From Chara braunii (lineage: Eukaryota; Streptophyta; Charophyceae; Charales; Characeae), in NCBI GenBank assembly GCA_003427395.1, contig BFEA01000324.1, positions 1,096,481-1,132,473 on the forward strand: DNA of 35,993 nucleotides, in the 5' to 3' direction. The notes beneath the pieces were generated by a model. It ran no database searches and was not told where the DNA came from. It saw only the letters and a program-made list of their open reading frames with translations. This document shows, piece by piece, positions 30,114 to 35,993 of the stretch. Positions within the stretch are counted from its first letter, which is position 1, and each line of letters opens with the position of its first letter. The position numbers and the translations under genes were made by a program.

Positions 30114-30199
30114 TATGCCCAGGCAGCCGTTCGTGGCATACCTACTGAACCAGCTGCTGGGTCTCATCGTGGGTCTCGGCACTGGTACCGAGCCCCGTG

Positions 30200-30510
30200 C
30201 CAAAAAAAAAAAAAAAATGGAAAAAAGATTTAAAAAAAAAAAAAAAATTTAAAACTCAGAAAAATAAAAAAGGTTAACAAGGGAAAAACAGGTGGGGGCT
30301 GCTGGTACTCGGTCCCATCTCGCGGGCCCGCCACCGGACTTCCCAACAAAAACCAAGGGGGATAGTCCTGCGGGACCCTCAACCCCTCGGTCCTCTTGTA
30401 CTCCTCCGCTCCTCCGGTGCTTGCTGCTGGCCTTGATCCCAAGATCCGCCTGGTGATAGTTCGATAACATCACCTATAGGGCTAACCCCAGCCTGGAGGC
30501 AGCAGGCGCA
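30200..30510 (+). repeat. Element B terminal shared block
   Basis: Two A15-type runs (30202-30216, about 30232-30247), then GCGGGCCCGCCACC, GGGGGATAGTCC, CAACCCCTCGG, CTCCTCCGG and CCTATAGGGCTAACCCCAGCC, matching 14860-15130 of element A. Confidence 0.7.
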
Positions 30511-31990
30511 ACCTTCCATATTAATGGCATGGCCAGCCAGCCCAGGCCAGCAAACGGTACCTCAGACCGTTTTTTCCACGTACGGCCTTCGTCCTCGGTC
30601 CCCTAAGGCTGCACTTGGCAATCCTGAAGGCATAGCTCTGCCGGTTCACCACTTGCGCCGGCTCAACTATGACAGGGGAGCGTGTCGGGCTCCTCACGGC
30701 CTGCTACGATGCCTTTCTACCACCTCTCCGCGGAAAAACCCCGCTCATGGCGCTGCTTAGTGCCGCCCTTGCTTAGCAGCCGCGGCGACTTTTGCTATCG
30801 TTGACGCAGGCATCCCAGTGCCCACGTAACTCTACGTGGCGCGGCCTTGATATGTCGGCCCCCTGCAAGGCAGACTACATTCTTTTCTGGTCACAGTCCT
30901 ACCCGGTCAACGCGACGCCGCTCGTAATGTCGCCCGTACGTGCGAGGCTGCGGCCGCCTCAGAAACTCTACTCTTGTTCTACCGGCGTCGCGTTGGACAA
31001 TCATAGCTATAACATAATCACATCTTGTTGACAAGGAAATGACCAATCCGGTTCACCGGCTTGACTCCGTTCGAGGTTACCTCATCACCCTGCTCCCGTC
31101 ACGACGTCCCACTGCCAGGGTTCTAACCTGGGTCTCTCATGTCCTGGCCTTGGAGTTAGGGGATACTTTGTTCCGTACTACAGCGTACTACCCGCTCCCA
31201 GGTAGTAGGTTGATAGTCCTCTCCCTCCGTCGTAGACATCTGCCGGCTCGTCGTTGGGTGTCCTGTTTAATCATCGTCCCGTGAACGGGGTCATAACTCA
31301 GGACGCGGGCCCTAACCGAGACCTCTCAAAACACGGGGCGCCTTTAGCCGCCCCCATGGTAGTGTCTACCAATTCAAATCACAACGAACGCCCAGCCTGG
31401 AGTCTAACACAGGTGGCTTCAGGTCTCCATCTTGGCCCACCATGGACCAGTCGATCACGCCGAATCCACGGCCCACCACGTTGTTATGTAGCGATGGTGC
31501 CCTCGTTGGTTATGCAACGATAAGCAACTCTTCCCTATCTTGGCACCCCAAAGGGTCCTGACTCTTTGACCTAGTCGACCCCAATGGCCTTCCCTCCGGC
31601 TAAACCTCTCCGGGTGGCCGACCCTTCAAGACTTAACCTTCGGTAAGTCATGGTCCCGCTGCCAGGTTGTGCCGGTCAGCGACCCTCACTGGGAGTTAGG
31701 TTCTACAGTTCCAGCGATACTAAGTATAGCCTCTTAGCCTGGCCTCACAATACGTCCCTTAGACTAACCCATGTGGTCTGACACTTTCTTTCACAACAAT
31801 AATCAAAGGATCGCATATCACCGTCCACGGGACTACGTAGGGGATAGCGCCTTTCTCAATATTTCACCAAAATCCTCAATAATTCCACAGGGTCGTGCCT
31901 TTCTTACTTTGATCAGAAGCAGGTGGGGTCACGCGTCTTTTTAGGGATACTCACAATATTCTCCAAGTTCCAACATAATTGCCAGAAATT
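30511..31990. other. Unassigned GC-rich then mixed sequence
   Basis: No convincing gene. Near 31115-31135, AGGGTTCTAACCTGG resembles a tRNA B box, but no A box is found at the right distance. The stretch may still belong to element B beyond the last landmark matched to A. Confidence 0.4.
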
Positions 31991-31991
31991 T

Positions 31992-32252
31992 TCATCTATG
32001 ATTTTCACAAAATACCTGGTCTTTCCTCGTCAGACTTTCACATACATGCAAACAGTTATCATCACTTATAGCAACTCTTCTGAGTGCCCTCACAAAATTC
32101 CATCCTTTTAAGAAAGTCCAATCGACCACTGGACTTCCCCCTCTCATTTTTGAATCATACACAAAAGGCACAACTTTAGTTGTGACCTCTCCATTCCTCA
32201 CCAATCGAGCTGGGTAAAGCATATCATCACTGTTGCAATAATCTGAAAGCAC
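31992..32252 (-). CDS. Hypothetical protein fragment
   Basis: An 86-codon minus-strand frame with protein-like composition (contains VVPFVYDSKMRGGSPVVDW and FVRALRRVAISDDNCLHVC). No family recognised. It lies 3' of the gag fragment of the second Gypsy element on the same strand, so it could be a remnant of a transposon ORF. No good start context and no conserved motif, so the coding status is uncertain. Confidence 0.3.
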   Translation of the reverse strand: MLSDYCNSDDMLYPARLVRNGEVTTKVVPFVYDSKMRGGSPVVDWTFLKGWNFVRALRRVAISDDNCLHVCESLTRKDQVFCENHR

Positions 32253-32896
32253 TCCTTTCCCCTATACTTCCGGTTCCACTCGTTATTAGGACAGGGGTGC
32301 GCAAGTATAGTGGAAAGAAGCGTAGATTAGTCCATCTTGCAACATTCATTTCATCATATCATCATCCATATGGGCAAGTCCACAAACTGAGAGTGAGTGT
32401 AACACACCACACACGACACTGAGACAAAGGTTGATACTCACATATACACTCCGGACATGGGGCCTTACAATGAACACAGACTCCTGTCCTCATCACAAAA
32501 ATCAAGGTTATTATACAAAAAGTACAGTTATCCAACAAAAGTTATGGTACCCAAGCGTCGAAGTATCCAAGACTCGACAGTCGCTCCACACGCATGGGGG
32601 TTATTTAAAAAGGGTATTAACACTCTGCGTCACGTCGACAAAAGAAAAAGCAGTCAACTTATACTCAGTTTTATCTTATGTACAAAGAGGGTCCTCAAGT
32701 CTATAATGCGATATAACACCTCATTACTGGCCCAACTCACTGATGTACATGGGTCTGATCCAATCCTCCAAGTATCCCTCTATATACAAGTAACCATCAG
32801 TCGGTGAGTTAGAGACGTCTCGTATATACCCTAGACTTAGACCTTTCTGGACCTTATTTGAAGATCCTACTCCTGATCGCTCATGTCTATCTGCAG
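32253..32896. other. Unassigned non-coding stretch
   Basis: Mixed AT-rich sequence, no gene or repeat recognised. Confidence 0.5.
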
Positions 32897-33234
32897 CTAC
32901 CTATACAACTGCGCCCTCACCCCATCATCTCTCCCCACAGGTGATGGATATATCTCTTCCATCTTCCTTTCGAACTCCTGCCAGGTCGCTGACTCCCTTG
33001 CATATCTGGCAATGACCTTAACCCACTCGCCCTCTCCTCGTACCTCTCTCAGCATCCTGGCTCCATCCCATCTGAACTCACTGGCATGCTTCTCAAACTC
33101 GACCAAAAACAACTCCACGTTCCCTCCTCTGAAGATGGGTGGCCTGTCTTCTCTCCTGGTCCATCCCTGCATTCTCTGTCTGGCTGCCCCTTGAGAGGGT
33201 TCCACTCGCCCGACCCCTCCCTTCCCTCTTGGCA
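32897..33234 (-). pseudogene. Retrotransposon gag fragment (Ty3/Gypsy)
   Basis: Starting at a Met near 33234 (MPRGKGGVGRVE), the frame runs to 32897. The diagnostic part is PPIFRGGNVELFLVEFEKHA, then ML, an acidic/basic helix, and ATWQEFERKMEEIYPSP, which matches the N-terminal half of Gypsy Gag capsid domains (F-x-G...FL-x-x-FE, later W-x-x-F). It stops after about 110 residues, so it is a truncated capsid. The frame is open further upstream to 33334, but that part is not gag-like. On the minus strand it lies after the integrase, the reverse of the normal gag-pol order. The most likely explanation is the start of a second, adjacent or recombined element. Confidence 0.72.
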
Positions 33235-33503
33235 TGGCTTCGCCAAATGGTGTCAAGCCTGCACAACAAGGAAGAGACGAGCTAAAGTACACAGGGTGTA
33301 AGCAGGTTCGACACACAGTGAAAGACAGACACACCCCTCCCCATCTAACCTAGATGCCTATACCGGCATACGCACACATACCTACACATACATACGTATT
33401 ATCCTAACATTATAACCTATCATATCATTCTAATGAACGTTCATACAATCTTTCTATACTGATACCCCCATCAGAAAGACATACTTAACGAGAGAAAGGG
33501 ACT

Positions 33504-35006
33504 CTAACTTGTGAGGTCCAGGCTCACCTCGTCTCGAGCGACAAATTTATTCAACCTCGAGTTTGACACCCAGTCCTTCCAAGCGGTCCCATTCAGCTCC
33601 TCAATTTGGTATGCGCCGTACTCTCCACACGTGGCGACCCTGTATGGTCCCAACCACCTCTTGTCCAACTTTCGAGACCACTGCTTTTCCAGGGATGAGT
33701 CATACAACAACACAATGTCTCCCACTTTGAGGGGCTCCTTCCTTATCCTTGCCATTTTATCCCATCGGAACTTGTCCTTGGTACGGCTGCCCGCTGTCCT
33801 ACTCGCTGCTTTCTCAATCCTGTCCTCAATAGCACCAATCTGACGTGCTCTCAAATCCAGCAGTTCTTCAAACGTCAGATCCGTCTCGAGGTCTTGTCGC
33901 CTCCAGGTTTTCAGGAAGCTTTCGATAGGGAACGTCGCGTGTCTGCTGTACCATAATGTGGCCAGTGCGTAGCCGGTACTCCTCCTGACGGTGATGTTGT
34001 CCACGAAGAAAGTGACCCTTAGAAAGTCTGGCCACTGATTAGGCCTGCCATCAGCCCACTTGGCGAGAAGGTTAGTGATGGTGTTGTTCCCTCTCTCCAC
34101 AGGTGCATTAGCTTGAGGGTGCGCTGCAATGGTGTACTCAGCGATTACCCCATACTTCTTCAATAGAGCCTTTACCTCTGCACATGTGAACTCGGATCCT
34201 CTATCCATCACAAACCTAGAAACAAAGGGATAGCGAAGATAATATTCTTCAATGCACCGGGCCAGCGTCTCGCCTGTCTTTGTGCGAATGGCCCTGCCAT
34301 CCACAAACCCAGAGAGTTTGTCCCTTGCATCAAAGATAAAGTTGTAGCTCCCTATTCCCAGCGGCATTGCCAGCAGGTCCAAGTGCACGACCGCTCCAAC
34401 ATCACGTACATACCTTGGGTACAACGGCTCTCTAGGTCTAAGAGCAGACCGCTCCTGGCATGGTACACAAGACTTACAATAGTCGTCGATCATCTGCCCC
34501 ATGCCATCCCAATAGTACAACTCGTGTATCTTCGAATACGTCGTATCCGCGCACCTGTGGCCCCCTGTCGTACCGTCGTGCAGTGCCGCCATAATGTCAA
34601 TCTGACGAGCGAGGCCGCAAACCACTCTTCTAGGGTCCCTTCCTTTGCTCCTGATGAACAAATGGTCGTCCCTTACCAGAAAACTTGTCCTCATCTTCCG
34701 AACTCGTGCGTAGGCATCCCTTTCCCTCATCTCACATGACAGCAGCATTCCGAGCTCAAGGTATACTCCCTCATATTCCGCTGCTCGGAAGGCTTCTTTG
34801 ATCTCACCTTCCTCAAAGCCATCATCCTCCCTCTCGTGGATCACATTGTCACCTCCTCCTGGCTCTACCTCCTCTTCCTGGTCTAGTACTGTATTTCTGA
34901 TTGTCTCTTCCTGAAGCAGCGCATTTGCCAACAGGTACACCCCACCTATCATCTTCTCGTGCTTACCCACTACTCCTAAGGCTATATAGGGGACCCCTGC
35001 AAGCAT
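33504..35006 (-). CDS. Ty3/Gypsy integrase (intact, 500 codons)
   Basis: An uninterrupted 500-residue frame. The zinc-binding region is LHDGTTGGHRCAD followed by CKSCVPCQE (HHCC, about residues 142-186). The catalytic core holds D in VVHLDLLAMP (near 210), D in FVMDRGSEFT (near 266) and E in HPQANAPVERGNN (near 302), so the D,D-E triad is complete. The C-terminal part contains FRWDKMARIRKEPLKVGDIV and KRWLGPYRVATCGEYGAYQI, the usual Gypsy integrase C-terminal fold. No stop or frameshift suggests a young insertion. The Met at 35006 is within pol, since RNase H should be fused upstream. A protease fragment in the opposite orientation interrupts that join. Confidence 0.93.
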   Translation of the reverse strand: MLAGVPYIALGVVGKHEKMIGGVYLLANALLQEETIRNTVLDQEEEVEPGGGDNVIHEREDDGFEEGEIKEAFRAAEYEGVYLELGMLLSCEMRERDAYARVRKMRTSFLVRDDHLFIRSKGRDPRRVVCGLARQIDIMAALHDGTTGGHRCADTTYSKIHELYYWDGMGQMIDDYCKSCVPCQERSALRPREPLYPRYVRDVGAVVHLDLLAMPLGIGSYNFIFDARDKLSGFVDGRAIRTKTGETLARCIEEYYLRYPFVSRFVMDRGSEFTCAEVKALLKKYGVIAEYTIAAHPQANAPVERGNNTITNLLAKWADGRPNQWPDFLRVTFFVDNITVRRSTGYALATLWYSRHATFPIESFLKTWRRQDLETDLTFEELLDLRARQIGAIEDRIEKAASRTAGSRTKDKFRWDKMARIRKEPLKVGDIVLLYDSSLEKQWSRKLDKRWLGPYRVATCGEYGAYQIEELNGTAWKDWVSNSRLNKFVARDEVSLDLTS

Positions 35007-35044
35007 AGCTTTCTGCCTCTCTTCGGTGAAGGGAGGTTCTCTCT

Positions 35045-35455
35045 CTCTGTGAAGGTTATAACCATCTTATGAACCTGATGGACGTCCTGGCCTCATCGCC
35101 TAGGCTCAGGGATGAGCTAAGGGCGCGACTATCCATGAAAATGGTAGGCAGCGTACTGTTAGGGACTATAATCCCTAAGGAGGCTGAGTGGGCCGAGACA
35201 GGCACGAAAATGGACTGGAAGTCAGTAGCCTTTGGATGCCTCGATGTGGTGGTAAAAGGAAAGACATGCACAACAATGGTGGATAGGGGCGCCGAAATGA
35301 ACCTCATAAAGGAGGCAGATGCAGTGCGTTTAGGGATGGAGGTAGACCACTCCGACAACGGGGTTCTGATGGGAGCAAACAGTCGGTCGATTTTCATAGG
35401 GACCGCGTTATCAGTGATACTGGAGATTGGAGTAGCGCTTCATTTTCAATCGTGA
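35045..35455 (+). pseudogene. Inverted Gypsy aspartic protease fragment inside pol
   Basis: On the plus strand the frame (ATG at 35069, open slightly upstream) reads ...VVVKGKTCTTMVDRGAEMNL, then IKEADAVRLGMEV and NGVLMGANSRSIFIG. This has the layout of a retropepsin: the active-site motif in hydrophobic context, then a helix and the G-x-N flap region. The expected D-S/T-G is D-R-G, which should abolish activity. The C-terminal I-L-G motif is missing. It lies antisense between the RNase H and integrase of the second Gypsy element and separates them. It comes from the Gag/PR part of a similar element, moved and inverted. Confidence 0.78.
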
Positions 35456-35993
35456 GCGGGTCTTCCTGTAGCTTGTACTTGCTGGCTAAAACCAACTCCA
35501 TCATCCAGCCCACGTTCGGCATTCCCCAAGAGTCTTCCTCGACATAGGTATTGAGGACTAAGTCCGGCCGTCGTACATGCCCCGGAGGCGCAAGCCACAC
35601 AGGTCGCCCAGGAGTAACGTACTTACCCACGGCCAATGCCCAGGAGTTGATGTGAAGTCTCACATCCTCCTCACTGGCCAAAAACCCGTCGACTGGTGGA
35701 GTATCCTCGATCACTCCCTGATTGTTCTTGTCCCAGCCGACGCGACTCAGCCCGTCTGCTCTATTCTTGGTTCCGGGAATCCGCTCCAACTCAAAGTCAA
35801 ACATCCAGATGTATGTTAGCCATCTGGCGATAGTGGGATCTGAAGGAGCGAAGTTCTTGAGAGAGCCGGCCAGCGCCGTAGCATCCACCCTCGACACAAA
35901 CCTACTGCCAAAGAGGTAGTTTCTGAAAATTCTTAAGCAGTGAAGAACCGCCAAGGTCTCGCGCTTGAACTGAGAGTAGTTTCTCTCAGACGT
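35394..35993 (-). CDS. Ty3/Gypsy RNase H, partial at the window edge
   Basis: The minus-strand frame is open to the last base. It begins SERNYSQFKRETLAVLHC, then LRIFRNYLFGSRFVSRVDAT, FELERIPGTKNRADGLSRV. These give the RNase H Glu (KRETLAV), an Asp (VDAT) and the late Asp (NRADGLSR). The N-terminal RNase H and RT lie beyond the window. After about residue 165 (near 35460) the frame runs into the inverted protease fragment and ends with a short unrelated tail at 35394. In an intact element it would continue into the integrase at 35006. Confidence 0.88.
   Translation of the reverse strand, partial: TSERNYSQFKRETLAVLHCLRIFRNYLFGSRFVSRVDATALAGSLKNFAPSDPTIARWLTYIWMFDFELERIPGTKNRADGLSRVGWDKNNQGVIEDTPPVDGFLASEEDVRLHINSWALAVGKYVTPGRPVWLAPPGHVRRPDLVLNTYVEEDSWGMPNVGWMMELVLASKYKLQEDPLTIENEALLQSPVSLITRSL

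Larger units (their letters stand above)
22723..30510 (+). repeat. Element B: long structured non-coding repeat
   Basis: This is a diverged, collinear partner of element A in the same orientation, lacking A's MITE-like insertion. It opens with GACGCTGTCGAGCGCATCGG and CTCTCGGCCGCGTCACGCAGGA, which match 5895-5952 of A. It then follows A's landmark order through the hairpin pair, TTTCGGCAGCGC repeats, hairpin array, CAATCGG block, CAG-rich region and U6-like sequence to the CCTATAGGG block at 30473. Many single Ns fall in 26310-26780. No ORF looks coding. Confidence 0.8.

Noticed and set aside
31105-31140. tRNA gene on the minus strand
   Set aside because: A B-box-like GGTTAGAACCC is present, but no A box lies at the required distance and no cloverleaf is visible.

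Overview
This is a eukaryotic, transposon-dominated window with no host gene that I can recognise. Two Ty3/Gypsy elements on the minus strand (one with a chromodomain), tRNA-derived SINE-like heads, MITE-like elements, U6 snRNA-like sequences and a TATAAATAG promoter motif point to a large plant or streptophyte-algal genome. The Gag/Pol protein style reminds me of Chara braunii, but I could not check this. Single Ns, long A tracts and two read-through sequencing-library junctions show that it is an imperfect short-read scaffold.

Layout. 1-1391: A-rich start, an 82-bp tandem duplication and unassigned sequence that may include the LTR of the next element. 2195-5890 (minus): a decayed chromovirus with protease, RT, RNase H, integrase and chromodomain, broken by stops, a frameshift, active-site losses and a foldback in the RT/RNase H region. 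5893 to about 15130: element A, a long non-coding repeat. It is interrupted by a MITE-like insertion and by a 38-bp Tn5 mosaic-end junction (6531-6568). 15130-16800: unassigned sequence plus a tRNA-like SINE head. 16806-16843: a second mosaic-end junction, followed directly by an apparently exact 1029-bp copy of 1392-2420, almost certainly an assembly artefact. 17873-22650: poly-A and AT-rich sequence with a MITE that has a target-site duplication and several small repeats. 22723 to about 30510: element B, a diverged and largely collinear copy of element A. 30510-32890: mostly unassigned. 32897-35993 (minus): parts of a second Gypsy element with an intact integrase ORF, an RNase H running off the window edge, a protease fragment inverted between them, and a gag fragment lying 3' of the integrase.

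The most interesting content is the A/B pair. They are 8-9 kb each, show no convincing ORF, and share ordered landmarks at low identity. At the same position each carries an array of hairpins (10 units at 9384-10213; 16 units at 24766-25961). Within an array the inner core is nearly constant, while the flanking stem differs from unit to unit and stays complementary by paired changes. The two elements use completely different cores. In B the inner stem around an AACCTA hexaloop also covaries. Just upstream, both carry a conserved 8-bp hairpin followed by a second hairpin whose stem was entirely replaced with pairing preserved. Downstream, both contain minus-strand U6 snRNA-like copies that share a shortened UUCG 5' hairpin. 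This looks like a family of large structured non-coding mobile RNAs that I cannot match to a known class. A LARD-like (large retrotransposon derivative) non-autonomous LTR element is the main alternative.
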